From positions 10,443,206-10,507,205 of the forward strand of contig JAVMKO010000020.1 of the NCBI GenBank assembly GCA_032164245.1: a stretch of DNA of 64,000 nucleotides, given 5' to 3'. Of the stretch, positions 1-14,100 are shown in pieces (position 1 is the first letter of the stretch; each line of letters opens with the position of its first letter). The notes below the pieces were generated by a model, which did no database searches, was not told where the DNA came from, and saw nothing but the letters and a program-made list of their open reading frames with translations. The stretch is from Sternotherus odoratus (taxonomy: Eukaryota; Chordata; Testudines; Kinosternidae). A program made the position numbers and the translations under genes.

Positions 1-3000
1 TCCCGGCTAGCTGAAGTTCATCTGTTGTCACCCTGGGGTTGTACCCTGCTCTTCAGGGGGGACTGGGTCATCTGAGTTGGCAGGTGGCTGGAAAGAATTT
101 CAGCCTCTTCCTCTCCACACTGCACCCCGTGAGCTCTGAGTCTGGAGTACAGCCTCCCATCACTGCCAGGGGAAGCCAGGCAGCTCCTTTTCTCTCTTGG
201 AGGAGGGGAATCCAGAGCCTAGCCTCCCCCAATGACCTTGGGTAAGTTGGTCAGGGGTTCCCCCCTCTGTCTGCTCGATTTGGGGCGTAGCCTTCCCCCC
301 ACTGTGTTGCTGGTTGACCTTGAGTGAGTTGGCTGGCCATGGTTGGCAAAGTGTATTCCAGAGCTCACAAACGCGGGTTGTAGACTTCAGGGTCTGCTAG
401 ACCCTGTTCCCTTGATTTAGCCAAAGATTTTGGTGTTCCCGGAGACCTTTGGATAATTGAGCTTCATTATAGCAAGAATTCCATCGCCGCAAGTTTGCCA
501 TCATTAGTTTCCACTCTACATGACTAACATTTTCAATCTCTAATACAGGAGTAACAGCAGGGGTGGGAAGAAAGTAACGGGCCTGGTGAATTAGGTGACT
601 GCGTCTATTACACTCTCCCTTCCACCCCCTCTCATCAATGCTGCGGTGGGGGGAGTCCCTGCCCTCTATTCTGAAGCTGCACGTGATGCTCTTTGGGGGA
701 TGGCATACGAACAGCCTTGCTTTTGTGCGCTGCTAATCCACCCGTCGCCTTACTTAGAAGATGGGTAGGTGTGGCTTGCTGGTTTGCAAAGTCTACAAAA
801 TCCTAGTCATGGGTGTACAGGCTTGTATTCCGGCTTCACTTCATTTCAGGATTATTTTGGCTCAAAGAACTCGACTGTCAGACACAAAGGGGTTATTGTG
901 TCTTGTGCTAATTGTTCTGCTGCACCCAAGATATGCACTGGGTGGGATCTTTGTTGTGTTGGATGGGATGGCATATACCCAGCAGAAGTTTGTGGTTATA
1001 CTAAAATGTTTGGCTTCACTACCCAGTTTTTTCTCTTCCCTCTTGTTGCCAAGTCCCGTTAAGGGAGTCTGAGTCCAGTGGAATGATGCCGTGTGGAAAT
1101 CAAATAGCACCCTTCCTCCGGGAGAGCAAGAAGGCTCTTCACAATGCTCCCTTTCCATCCTCTTGTGGTGCTCGTTGGTCTTGCATCAGTGTCTCTCTAC
1201 CACATTGCTGATTGTGACAGATCCTTTGATTTACAGAGATTCTCTCGTGGCTGGAAAGCCCAAAGTTCGACCCCTTCTTGGACTTGTGACAAAGTCCATG
1301 TCATTCACTGGGGTGTTCAGTTAAAAGTCCTAGGTCTGCACTGGGGAGCAATCTTACAATAACCAAGGTGCCTGGAGCAAAAAGCATCTCGGGAAGGAAA
1401 ACCGAGCGAGTGAGGTGGGTTGGAGGGAGGAATTCTTTGAATGTGGAAACTTACCTAGATGGTGGTTCCTTTTCTTCAGAGGAACTCTAGTGCTCATGAT
1501 TTGTCACTTGGTAACTCTCTCGGTAGCTTTTAGATTGACATGTCAGATGCCCTGGCCGTTAAGTTTCCCGGCTGGTGAAATCCAAGTGAGAGCTGAAACG
1601 GCTGGGTCCCATGCATAACGTGCTTGGTGTACTGTTACCTCACTCTAGCAGCTCACTGCATTTGTCTCTTTCATCCACCTGTTTCATCTTTACAGAAACC
1701 CGGCTTGTGAGCATTCTGGGGCAGGGACTTCTTTGCGTCGCATGATGGTCCGTGAGCCTCGATGGGAGTCTCTGGGTGGTACCGTACTAGAAATAATAAT
1801 GAATAGTCGCTAGCAGAGGCACATGGGGGTGCAGAATGCAGTGACTGGTAGCCAACTGTTACTGAGGGGGTGAAGCCAGAATAATGCTTGGGCAGCTGTC
1901 TCTGTATAAATGTCACTGGGGATGTGAGTGGGGAGGGCTGTTTGATGTGCTGCCTTGCGGAGAAGAGGATTCAGTCCCTGATATGCGGAGCGCGCACAAG
2001 CCGACCAGGCAAGGAACAGAATGAGAGTTTGAGGAACACGTGATCGCCACTTGAACAATCAAGGGTAAATCAGCCAATGTCAGGAACCGCTCAGCATCTT
2101 TACATCCCGAGCCACCCCACCCCTTGCAATTAACCCGAGGAAGAACTGTTTGCTGATCTAATGAAAGGGAAATTCTTCGGAATAGTACATCTGCAATGGG
2201 GGACGGAGCTTCATGCAGAGAACAGGGGGAATAATACCATCAGCCGTCAAAGGCCTCAAGCCTGAGTCAGGCCGGCCCCCTGGGGTTTGCAACCAGGACA
2301 GTTCACGTAGACATATAAATAGAATGCAACCGTCTGGGGTTATTTTTACAAGCCGGAACAACCATAGAAATATAGGCTGATTTTACTATGTGCCGGTTAC
2401 CTGACCTGAAGGCACCAGCTGTCGTGGATTTTTGCAGAGCTGTGACCCAGGCATTGGCTATGCAAGCTGCCCCCTCATTGATCCACCCTGTCCCGGAGGG
2501 ACCAATTTTAGCAGCGAGCAAGGGAGATCAGTCTCTGCGGAGCTTTTTGGTCTCCAGAGACAGCCAGCGTGGGTGCCGGTAGTAATGGTCTCTCTCGGTC
2601 TGGACAGGTGTCCCCTTGGAATTTGACTGAAGCTCACCAAACTCTCTACCCCCCAAACAGCCATCAGATTGCAGTGACTCAGTCGCTACTGACTTGGGGT
2701 GGATTTGAACCCGCGAACTGGGAAGCTATTTAAGAAAGGGGGATTGCAAGAAATGAGGGTGACAGTTGCACCTGTAGGTCTCCATTTTAAAACGTTGGCC
2801 TTGGAGCAACTGGAATTGAAAATGAAGGGGGAATTGGATTAAATGTTGTTGTTTCTTTAGCTACATTTTGCTGCTGAGAGTCTCGGTCTCGAACGCCTGG
2901 AGTATGCTTTTAAAAAAATACTCTGGGTCATTCTAGTCGTGGCCGTATGCAACGCCGTGGGGCTTGTTTGATAGCGTGGCGGCTTAACCACAAAAAAGAA

Positions 3001-5157
3001 CCCAATTTTAATCCCATGAGAATAAAAGTGCACGTTTACTCTTGGCTGGTCAGTTGAAATCCATGTGCTTTATTTGGTTGATTAGATGTGGAATAATGTT
3101 TAAGTATATATTAAAACAGTCCATCTCGAATGAAAGCACCGTGGAGTATCGTATCTCACTGGAGATTTTCTGTCAGGCGGCAGGTTGGGAAATCCTTGAT
3201 GTCATATTCGGAGACGACTTCTCTGCTTGGGTGATTTAATTTTTTGAGCTTGTCTATTCTTTGGGGCAGGGACTCTGTCTTCATCTCTTTGGAAAGTGCC
3301 CAGCACACTGAGAAGGTTCCTGTAATGAAAATAAGAAAATGGCTTCCTTTTCAGCCCATGATTTGGTGGAGTTATTTGCGATAGGGTCAGGTATTAGTAT
3401 TTGGGGGGCATGGAGACCCAGTGGTATCTTGAGGTTTAGAAGGGGGCCTTTAGTTACCTGAGCTGATGGAGACCGAGGGTAAGGGACCGAGAATGTATAG
3501 TTTCGTAGGGAGCGATCAGAAAAGAAGTGCTAAAATACAACATGACCAGTCCTTTGGGACAACCGCAGTAGTTCATCTGACTAAGAACGTGGCTGTAGTG
3601 GCCAGTAGCCACCGCTACCCCTTCGGTTGTGCATTCTCTCATGGCGCTTGAACCGCTTCAAACGTGGTTTCAGGTCTTAGGCTTGGATCTGTGCGGAGTC
3701 TGTTGTGGATTAGAATGGAAGTTGGGAGGAGTGCTGGGGCACATCACAAAGGCGAATCATAAGGGGAAAGGAGGAGGAGGCCTAGAGTACCAGTTACTGA
3801 AGCCCGCAGAACCCAAATTAGTGACGTGGAACTCCAAACCAGTTGCATGCAGAGAAGATAGATACTGAAGCATCTGCCAAGGGGGGGAGTGTGGAGTCCT
3901 TTAAATGTGATGTCAGTGAGAGGGGCCCGCCCCCAATCCCATTCTCCATTACCGTGGGTGAACATATGCACACGGTGTTTCTGGACCCCCGAGGACAAAC
4001 ATTTCTCATCTGACGTGCTCCTCTTGTGTAAGCCCCGAGCAGGGCTGTGGAAAGCGGACGGTACTACAGGCGGGTTCACGTGTCATTATATCTGTTGGGC
4101 TGCCACCTTTGTGTGCTTTTGGAACGGCTTCATTTATTTTGTCGGTTTCCAGTTCATGTGCCGTAGCATGTCCTTGGAAAGAACTGATATAGCAGGTGGC
4201 TCTAATATGGTCTCTTTGCTTCTAGTAACAGAAACCCCGGGTGTCGCTTCTACTTTTGGGAGAAGCTATAGCGCCCACTTACTTGGCACTACACAGAATA
4301 CACTGCGCTCATAAATCCACCTTTCGACATTCCCCCTGATGCCTTAGAATGAAACTCAGAACTTGAGAACGTTGCTGGTGTAGGAAGACTCATGATGTTT
4401 CCTGATCTGAAATCCCAGCGATCGCTTGGAAACTAAATTAGGAGGAAGTCAAAAGTTTTGTTGTGTTGTTTAATGCTCCAAATACTTTCAAGGCTTTAGG
4501 CCTCAGATCTTCTTTGGGTTTACACGCTACACAAGGTCTGTGTTTCGATTGTAATATCGTTAGGGCAGGAACCTTGGGTAAAATTTTCAAAAGCATCCAA
4601 GTGATTTAGAAGTCCAGTGAGACTTAGCGGCTACGTCTATGCTACGGGTACTACAGTGGCACGCTGCAGCTGTGCTACTGAAGCACTGTATTGGACCTGC
4701 TTCCTACATCAATGGAGAGAGTTCTTCCATCTATGTAAATAACCCACTTTCCCGAGCCACGGCAACTGGGTTGACAGAAGAATTCTGTTGACCTAGCCAC
4801 GTCTACACCCGGGACTAGATCTGCTTAACAGCAGCTCGCAAAGGTGTGAATTTTTATACCCCCTGAGTGATGCAGCTTGGTTGATCTCAATCTTAGGTAC
4901 AGACTAGGCCTTGGTGCCTAAATTTTATTTAAAAATGGGACTTAGGTGCTTTTGAAAACGTTGCCCGTCGTCCTCATGTTTGTGTCTGTGCCTCGCATGC
5001 TGTTGACACTACATACATAGTAGTAGCTTGACACGTATCTGTTGATACCTGCCGATCCATCCGGTTTGTACTTTCCACTGGGGGGACAGGGTGGATTTGT
5101 TTGATTTGTGCTCTGATGTGTTTGACCTGACGTGGTTTCTCTTTCTCATTCCCCCAG
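1..5157 (+). other. BIN3 intron, low in recognisable elements
   Basis: AT-richer than the rest of the window. Short fragments of ancient SINE/LINE tails (for example 1700-1725, 2690-2730, 3255-3310) and one hAT-like element (4626-4914). No coding exon found, including none for the BIN3 N-terminus. Confidence 0.6.
4626..4914. mobile_element. hAT-like non-autonomous element, diverged
   Basis: Resembles a reptilian family with ends like ctacgtctatgctacggg and cagactaggcct, and an internal tttttataccccctgagtga hairpin part. Ends and target duplication are not clear. Confidence 0.45.
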
Positions 5158-5198
5158 GTGGAGAGAGACTTTGAAAGGGAATATGGGAAACTTCAGCA
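5158..5198 (+). CDS. BIN3: BIN3 exon, [13 protein letters not shown] (41 nt)
   Basis: Starts after a pyrimidine tract ending cccccag and stops before gtaagt. It enters in phase 0 and leaves two bases (ca) to complete Gln with the next exon. It carries the start of the N-BAR helix region. Confidence 0.93.
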
Positions 5199-8100
5199 GT
5201 AAGTGTTAACTGGCTTGGGGATGATCATGGATCTGCTTTTTGCACAACTCAGTCTTATGAGCTCTTTCCTTGGGTCGCTTGCCTAATGCTCTGTTAGCAG
5301 CTTGTTGTTCTCCCGCTTAGTGCCTTGTACTTCCGAGATAGTTTAGAAGGGTGTTTCTCAGTCGATGGGTCGCAACCTAGAGGGTGTGATGAAAGGCAAG
5401 CAGGGGGGTCATGAGGTATTGACAATTGTCTGACCATTCTAAAGCAAAGAAAATAAAATTCCCAGAATATCTTCAAGGAGTCCAAACCCATCAAAGTTTG
5501 TAAGGTCTAATGTAATAACTGTTGTATAGAATGGACCTATGTCTGATATGTTGTCACTCTTACTTTTACAGTAAGTCATGCAGAGATGTGGGAGGCTGCT
5601 TGATATTAGTTATATGGTTAAACACCATTATACATAATACAGTGAAACCTCCATTTAACGGACTAATTCGGGCGAGGGGGTGTCCGTTAAATCAAAAAGT
5701 CCGTTATTTAATAATTTTTAAAAAAGAGCTGTCGGAGCAGCAGCCCGCCCGCCACAGGGTCGGGGCGACAGCTCCCCAGCCCGCCCGCCAGAAATGGATG
5801 AGGAATGCATCAGACTTGCTCAGAAATTTTGTCTGTTGCATCCGAAGTCTGTTAAATCGAGGTCCGTTAAATCGAGGGTTTACTGTATGAACGTGTCCAG
5901 TTGCCTTTTAACTACCAGCTGGCTTAGTTCTCAGGGCCGTGTTTGTTTGTTTTGTAAAGATTCACAACTTAGTCTTACTCTTTCCTATTTCAGGCTGGAA
6001 GATCAGACCAAGAAACTGCAGAAGGACATGAAGAAGAGCATCGATGCAGATGTGGGTATGTCACCGTGTGGTGCACAGATGGGGAATCGGGGCATTAAAA
6101 GACTAAGTGACTTTCTCAGAAGCCTGTGACGTAGCTGGAGACTGAGCCCCGATTGCTCGAATTCCAGTTCAGTCCCTTAACTACAAGACCATCCTCTTGA
6201 GGGCTCCTACACTGTTACTTACCCAGAGTCATATAGCGAGTCCATTGGCTGAGCTGAGAATAGAACCCCATTCTCCTGAACCCCAGCTTGCTGTGGGACC
6301 TTGCCCGAGTCTCTTGACCTCTCTGTGGCTCGCTTTCTGCCTTTGAACATTTGGGATGATACTTATTTTGTATGAGGGTAGCACCTGAAGGGCGCAGTTG
6401 CGAATGAGGCCCCCTTGGGTTGATCACTGTATCCTCCCACAGCAGGCGACATTATGAAGCTCTATGTAAGTGCTAAGTGTGTGTATTTCATGTATACAGT
6501 AAACCCTCGATTTAACGGACCTCGATTTAACGGACTTCGGATGCCACGGACAAAATTTCTGAGCAAGTCTGATGCATCCGAAATCCATTTCTCGCGGGCT
6601 GGCTGCCGGCTCCCAGCTGCTGCCCGAGTCCTGCCTGCGGGCGGGCGGGCTGGCTGCCGGGTCCCACCCGAGTCCCGCAAGTGGGCAGGCTGGTTGCCGG
6701 CTCCCGCCCGGGTCCCACCTGCGGGCGGGCGGACTGGCTGCCGGGTCCCGCCAGTGGGCGGGCTGCTGGCTCCCGCCCGAGTCCCGCCAGCGGGCGGGCT
6801 GGCTGGCTGCCAGGTCCCGCCAGCGGGCGGGCTGGCTGGCTGCCGGGTCCCGCCAGCGGGCGGGCTGGCTGGCTCCCGCCCGAGTCCCACAAGCGGGCGG
6901 GCTGGCTGGGTGCCGGGTCCTGCCCGAGTCCCACCAGCGGGCGGGCTGGCTGCCGCCCGGGTCCCAGCAATGGGCTCCTGCTCCGACAGCTCAGTTTTTT
7001 TAAAATTAAATAACGGACTTTTTGATTTAACGGACACCCCCTCGCCCGAATTAGTCCGTTAAATGGAGGTTTTACTGTATAACTTTGCCACTCACATGTC
7101 AGAGTTGCCCTGCAAGCTCGGCCTAATAGGTGGCTTGGTCTTGCCGCAGTGGGCTGCGTAGGAAGCAGTGAACAAGCCGTTTCTTCATGTCGCTGCCCTA
7201 GCGGCTAGCTTCTGCGAGTTCAGAGAGTGACATCTGCCGTGCAGGTGGGCGTCCCTCCTACACATGGGGTCCTGCCTGCTCACTTGGCAGCTTCTCCAGT
7301 AGGAACCCAGTCCGGCCGCACCGCACGAGACAGGGTTTGAACAAACGTGGGTAAGATGAAAAGACGAGACGATCGGAAGGACGAGAAGTTTAGGGATTGG
7401 CAGTTATTGAAGCGAGCTGAGCGGTCTTCTGAAACATGCAGGAAAGAGCAGTCTTAAACAGAGACGGCTTTTTTGCAGCTCAGAGTTTGGAGCAGTCTCT
7501 GTTGTTGTTGGCCCATTGGGCGTTGGAGCTCAAACAAATGACAGGAGTAGGCAGGTGAGGGCTGGTCCGGTCTCCACAAGCACCTCATGGTGACTTGAGT
7601 TATGAAGAGACGGGTACGCTCCAAAGACCCCACATTTTGCTGCCTGCCAGCAGTAGGGCCGGGGCATACATAGCTCCGCACACGGCACCGTCATAGACAC
7701 GAACAGCAAATGTTGCAGGAAAAGCCCCTTCCGAGGTGAAAGCTTCTCTCCTTGGGACATTGTTCATTCTCAGGGCTCCTCTGGTAAGTTTTTCCTTGTC
7801 AAGGATTTCCCTCCCCTCCCTTTCAGTGGGTGTTTTTCTATGGAGCATTTCAAGCCCCAGAGGAGCTGTGGGAGGACTCTCCTTTTCCGTTCTGTTTCAT
7901 GGCAGAGTTGCAAATTAGCCCAGGCCCTGTCCAGATCCGGTATGAGCTGATTTCTCCTGTAAAGGCATGAACTCCTGAATAAGGGGCGAAGTTTAAGCCT
8001 GGTGCCAGGGAATAAAAGCGTGCCCCGGAGAGAACAGATGCCCGTACGGGATCCGGGATCTCTGGAGGCTTCCCTTGCAGTATCCGAGTAACAGAGAGAT

Positions 8101-11100
8101 GAAGAGATAACTGTAGTTAGTTAGCTCATGTGGAGTTTGCCTGTCCAGCAGAAGTCTGGCAGTGCATCAGCTCTGCTGCTGTTCTTCCTAGTGTCTTATT
8201 TCTTCCATTGTATCTAAGTGTCGAGGGGGTTGATTGTAAACATTCGCTAGCACGTTTGACCGTGTCAGCCCAGGACCGAGCCTCCGTGTTCTGCCAACAA
8301 TAGATGCGCGCTCGGAAATAAGCGGACATTTTCTCAGATGCACAAGTTTTCCTGGGAGACTTGGATGCCGCCTTGTCTGCTTTAGCAGCCTGGCTGGGAA
8401 AGGTGATCCGAACCTCCATAAGAATGATGGGAAACACTTTCTGGGCCGTGATTAAGGGTCACGCCGCATCTCCATCACTCGGCTCCCTTTCCAGAGGTGG
8501 GGAGATGGTTTTAAGGAGCAGGGATTTTTTTTGGCTCTCTAGCTGCGATAAAAATCCTCTCCTTTTAAATAAAATGTTCCTGCCTCATTAGACCACCAAT
8601 CCTGCTCTGGATTTGGTGTGCAGATGGAGGCTGTCTTAATTATAAAATGGTAGCTTTCTCTTGCTTTGAATAGCCAGCGATGGCCTACGGTCACTTTTTC
8701 TAATATTAATAATACTCAGCACTTTCTATTTGCAAAGTACAGGGCAAACCTTTAACCAATTCCTCACCCTTCCCTCTGTCGTACAGATGGAGACACGTCC
8801 ATCTGAACGGTGGCACAGAGAGGAGAGAAATGATTTGCCCAAAGTCACAGAGCAAAGCAATGGCAGAGTAGGGACTAGAACCCAGGGAATCTTGATTCCC
8901 AGCCTCTGCGAGTCTGTCTGACCATGGCTCACTATCCTAATTGTATGAAGTGCCAGCTGCCTGCGTTTTGGGAGCACGTGGTAATTTTTCTTCCCCCGTC
9001 AAGAGTGTTCCGGTGTTTAGCCCAGTCACGTTTTGGTACAAATCCTTCCTCAGATGTAGTCTCGTATTCGTATTCTGTCCCATCTGCCTGAAGGTGAAAA
9101 GTTTAAACCCTTAATGTTTGAATAATAGTCGACTACGGTAGTTTTGTTGTTCCATAGTGAGTGTCTTATTGTGGACTGAGCTTTCTGTATAAATTTGTAT
9201 AACCTTTCAATCGGAGCATTTAATGTCTTGATTTGTGCTCTGAAATCCCATCACTGAGGATGACTTTAATTCAGACCTGAAAAATGTGTACAGTGATAGT
9301 CTTGAAAAAGCTCCTCTGAGCTAGTGCACAAGAGAGTCTGGCCTTGAGATCCTTAACTGGAGTAACTTATAGCAACATTATTGGGGAAAGAGGCAGAGAT
9401 TTCTGGATAGCTACGATATTTTGACTTAGGTATTGGCTCTTCTGTTTTATTCCTCTTCCTACCGTGGATTCCAGTTATTTACCGTGAACGTGGTTCAGCC
9501 TGTTGCTGTACAAACTCTTCATTGGTCTCGCGTCTTCTCCCTCTACTGTGGTGTGTGTGTGGGGAGGGACCCGCTGCAGGGTCTTTGTCCTGAATGATCT
9601 TTATTGGAAAACGAGGCCATTTCGTTGGCTAGAAAAGAAGAGATGCTCGTAAATCTGAAAGAGAGCCAAAGGGCCTTAAAGAAATGAGTTGCCTCTGAAT
9701 TCAGTGGTGGTCCCGGGGTTCCCTTCTAGCTTTAAACTATGTGACGCTCTGGTGGCCAGTTCACAGCTGCCCCAAAGGGTGGTCCTCTTGTTGGCAGTCT
9801 CAGCAGAGAGGTCTTTGCCCGCGGAGGGGAGTGCCGAGGAGCCATGGCAGGGAAATGGTTCCCTCTGGACGAAAACTCAGGCTCTTTGGTGACAAGCTGG
9901 CAGGATTCCTGCTCCCGCTGTGGTTTTGCAGGCGAATCAAGATCTGCCTTCTCCAGTCCTGTCAGTCTGGTCCCTTTCCCCCAGCACTAAATCCACTTCA
10001 AATATGTATCTTTGTAAAGCTGTTTTGGAAGACTTAATGGACTGTGCTTTTTCTCATTGTGGAGGAGCTACAATGAGGCAGAGCAATGCTTAATAGTCTG
10101 TTAAGAAAAGGCAGCTGTATCCAAAGAGTAAAAAAGCACAAAGCTGTCTACGTTATTTTTAAAAGAAAGTTCTGCTTTTGTTAGTCTGGTATTATTTCTG
10201 GCAGCATCGCATCTTGCATTTAAATGGTCCACACTTAACCTGTAGAAAACCTATTCTCTCAGTGTTTACATGAAAAAATGTGTCCCTCACTTTATCCTCT
10301 CGCCTAGGCTCCAGCTTGTGTCCCTGGAAAGTTTAGATGCCCAACTCAGTGCCTTAGTGGCTGAAGATGTAGGTCTGTGTCCCAGGCCGCCTTCTGCAGG
10401 ATTGGGATAATGAATGAATTCCGGCAAACCTGGATTCTTTGGCGAGGGCCCGTCCCGTTACGCAACTCTGTGTTGCTGACGGAACTTCTCTTCTTCTTTT
10501 ACATGCTCTCGGGTGCCATCCCACTGCAGCCATGTCGAAATCCGCCGTGAAAATCTCTTCGGACCTGTTGTCCAACCCGCTCTGTGAGCAAGACTCCAAT
10601 TTCCTGGCCATGGTAACCGCCCTGGACACTGCCATGAAGAGAATGGACTCTTTCAACCAAGAGAAGGTGAGCGTGGGTTTTCCTGAAGCGGGGAGGAGGA
10701 GGGGATGGGAACTTGTGCTCTGTGTTTGTCTGCTCCATATAGGTGAAGTCTCCCCTACCTCTTCCCTGTCTTCTCTCACCCTAGGAGGGTCCCTAGGTGA
10801 ATGTATCACATCCTGTGCCATCTCGGATGAGAAAAGAGGCACGTGCCTCCACCTGGAGCCAATCGGGGCTAGTCCTTATACTGACTAGAGAGAGTTCTAT
10901 AGAGTAACATGAGGTGCTTTCTCTCATCCCCACTCCACTGAGGATCAAGGGTGCTGTCCTCTCAGCACGTCCCGTCTTTTGTCAGTTTGGGAGCCCAGCA
11001 CCAGAGATGTTTCCTAGTGCTGCCAGTTGCACCGGAAACCTCATTTCAGCCGCAGAGCACAGGAGGTTGTGGAGTGAGGATTTGATGATGATAATTTGTA

Positions 11101-14100
11101 CTCTGGTGGCACCTCGAGGCCCGAGCCCTGGAGTGGAAGACGGCGCACAGATGTGTAACTTAGTTCAAACGGGCTTCTCCCACAACATTTGTTTGTACCA
11201 ATCTCTCTTCTTCCAATAGGTGAACCAGATCCAAAAGACCGTGATAGAGCCTTTGAAAAAGTAAGTAGCGGCATTTCCTTACGAATCGAGTGCTCGCAGT
11301 AGCCATGTTCCTTAGAGACGGCGCATCATTTAAAGGGACAGTGTGGGGCTTAAAATCATAGTCCTTCCAAAAGCAAATAATCTTGCACGGCCTCCGTACA
11401 AGAAGGTCTCATCCCTATTTTATGGTGAGTAAACTGAGGAACGGGAAGGTGAAGTGATTTGCCCGAGTCCAAGCTGTTAGCCTGTGGCACAGCTGGAAAA
11501 AGCACCCGAATCTCTTAGTTCCTGTTCTTGTATTTCAATCTGCCAAATGCCGTTAAGCGTGTTTCACAGAACACCTGAGGGTCTTAAAAACTGAAAGCGC
11601 TTCAAACATCCAGCCTGTCTCCACCTGTGTGGTTGGTCACTTGCTACATTTCGCTGGGCTTGAAGGAGGAAAAGGGACTAGTCAGTTTCATTTGATTTCT
11701 AATGGGTTTCAGTCTCTGGTCCTGAGGAAGTTGCAATGCAGAATAATGCATCGCTCCTGCTTTGGGGCTGCAGGCGCTAAAGGTGAATGTTTCCTTTGGA
11801 AATTTCAAGAAGGGGATTTTCAGAAATATTTTGTTCCTCTTCATTTTAGCGAAAGGGGTTTTTTCGAAGCCTAAATTGTGGGCCAGATTTGACCCGCCAG
11901 CCGGTATCCCTGCAATGTATTCCAGGAGAAGCTGGGAAGTAAAGAGCTCACAAAGAAATATACCTGGCAGGATGTATCACAGTGCGATAACAAATGAAAT
12001 CTGCGAACCTCCGAGCCTTAGCAGGGCAGGTGAATTCCCAGGGGGAGTTTGGCACCGAGTCAGTCTTTGGTGCTCACCATGGAGGCAGGGGTCTAATAAT
12101 GAATCCATTGGCATAGAAGCCTCCCACGGACTTATTTTCTAGAGACGGTTTCCTTTGTAGGGGGGTAAAGGATCTCATGAGGCTCAGACCGTGAGTCCCC
12201 TGACCCTCTGCTGTCAGGGGAGGGGGTTGAATTTGGTGGTGTTTCTTTCCATGAGCTGCAGAGTTTACCTGAAAAAGTTGGGCTTCCTAGGAGGAGTTTG
12301 TTTTTCTAGGGCCCGATCCTGCACCCGCTAAAGTCCCTGACAGAATTTCCATTGGCTTCGGTCAGTCCAAGAGGCGATGCCGAGCGCCCTGGTCTGCATT
12401 CAGGTTGACTGTGAAATTTTGGTTCCTTGACGTTGCGAATGCCACCTTCCCTGTTGCAAGATCACTGCATTCCCGCCGCGCTTTGCTATCGGCAAGAAGT
12501 TACCTTGTATTTTACAGTGTGTCATAACCCACTGATGCATCGTCTCTGTAGGGATCTTGTCATCCGTGAAAGTCTGAACTGTTCAGTTCTCCCATTTCTG
12601 TGCAAGTCCCGCCAGCCTTGGCAGGAGTTGTAAGTGAGAGTATACCGCTAAAAGTTAAAGGAGGGGTTCATTTAGTGCAGGAAAATGTCTTCTGAAGTCC
12701 CTAGATTCTCTCTTTTATTACAAGAAGAGAGAGAGAGAGTGTGAAGCTAAAATCAATTGACTATAAGAAGACAGTAAGTGATGCAAATTGCTGAATAACA
12801 ATTTTAGTTTACATTTGACATGTGGGGTTTTGGTGACGGTGGTTGTTGGTTTTTTTTTTTTGCTTCTTGTTGTTTAATCCCAAGTTTGAAAGTAAACCAA
12901 CATATGCCACTCTGTGCATAGGGTTGCCCTGGATTTTTATTGCGGGGGGACATGGTGACTTGAGATTTGCTTTTGTGGTTTATACTAGAACCAAAGATTG
13001 TTGATTATTAAAAAATCCAAACCTTCTGTAGTGGAATTGCATTGCTTATTAGGTAGATAGTCCTCTGTGTGCAAGATACAGCAACTTTGTCTTCTGGCAT
13101 TCTCTGAAAACCGTCTCATTGAATGGTCAAGAAATAGATTTTAGCTTAAACTAGCCAGGTGGTTTCCACGTGACTGTCTTTTTGTTCTATGGACAGCACC
13201 TAGCATAGCAGAGTCCTGGTCCAGGCCCGGGGCTCCTAGGCGCTACAGTATTGCAAATAATAAATAATCCTGGGTGCCCGTAAGAAAGCTCCCTTCCGTC
13301 CCACCTGGAGCTCTGCGGCTTTCAGGCTAAGTAGATTCAGGCCAAGTCGTTATTTGGGTGCAGGAAGTCTCGAGAAGTTCCAGAATCGCACTGACGGCAG
13401 TGCTGGTGCTTCAGCTGATGTTCTTCCTTTGGCCCCCACGGGGTCATGGTGCTGAGTTCTGCGTGGGGATGAGAAGTCAAACACAACTCCCGACCGCTCG
13501 TCGCGCTCTTGTAGGATTTACGGCTGTTGACCCCAGGGCCCCGACTACATATTCCAGCGGTGGTGGTTTGTTTCTGTCTCCTTACCTTTCCCTTGCACTT
13601 GGGTGACATGTTTCATTTCCTGCCCTTGTCAGTTGAGCCCTGTTGCAGTGTGTTCTCGAACAGCTCCCGTTTCGTGACTGGTGGCTGCATTCCAGCGGTG
13701 ACCAAGAATGACTCGGCTCCTCTCCCTATCTTTAAGTATGCACAGGCGCAGGTACGTGCCTATATAGATCCTACAGTCGCTAGAATTTGTAAAGAGCCTG
13801 GGGGGCCATTGGAATAATAGTGAGGTGCCTTATGGAAATGCAGACTTGCATCCTCTTCTTGGCCTTCTTGCCAAGAACTCCAGTAACATTTCTGGGCAGA
13901 AACGAAAGATTAATTAAAGCTGCCTGGAGGATCCTCTCCTTGTTTCAGTTCGGTCTTGTTTCCCCCGGTAGAGCCCATTCTCCCCGGCCTCTCCCAAACT
14001 CGCTTTGACCTAGAAACAGGCTTTGATTCAACAGCTGTGCTTTATTATTTCTTCACTGGTGGTCTTCTATCGTTTATTAGCCAAAGACAGAGATAAGTGG

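Noticed and set aside
2690..2725. tRNA-like B box (ggatttgaacccgcg)
   Set aside because: No matching A box or cloverleaf; it is wording common in old MIR-type SINEs.
1..5157. Search for the first BIN3 coding exon (MSWIPFK...)
   Set aside because: No matching codons with a donor were found, so it is taken to lie upstream of the window.
6454..7062. 202-residue open frame on + and 191-residue frame on -
   Set aside because: Both are generated by the GC-rich minisatellite within the pogo-like element and have no start context, homology or splice support.
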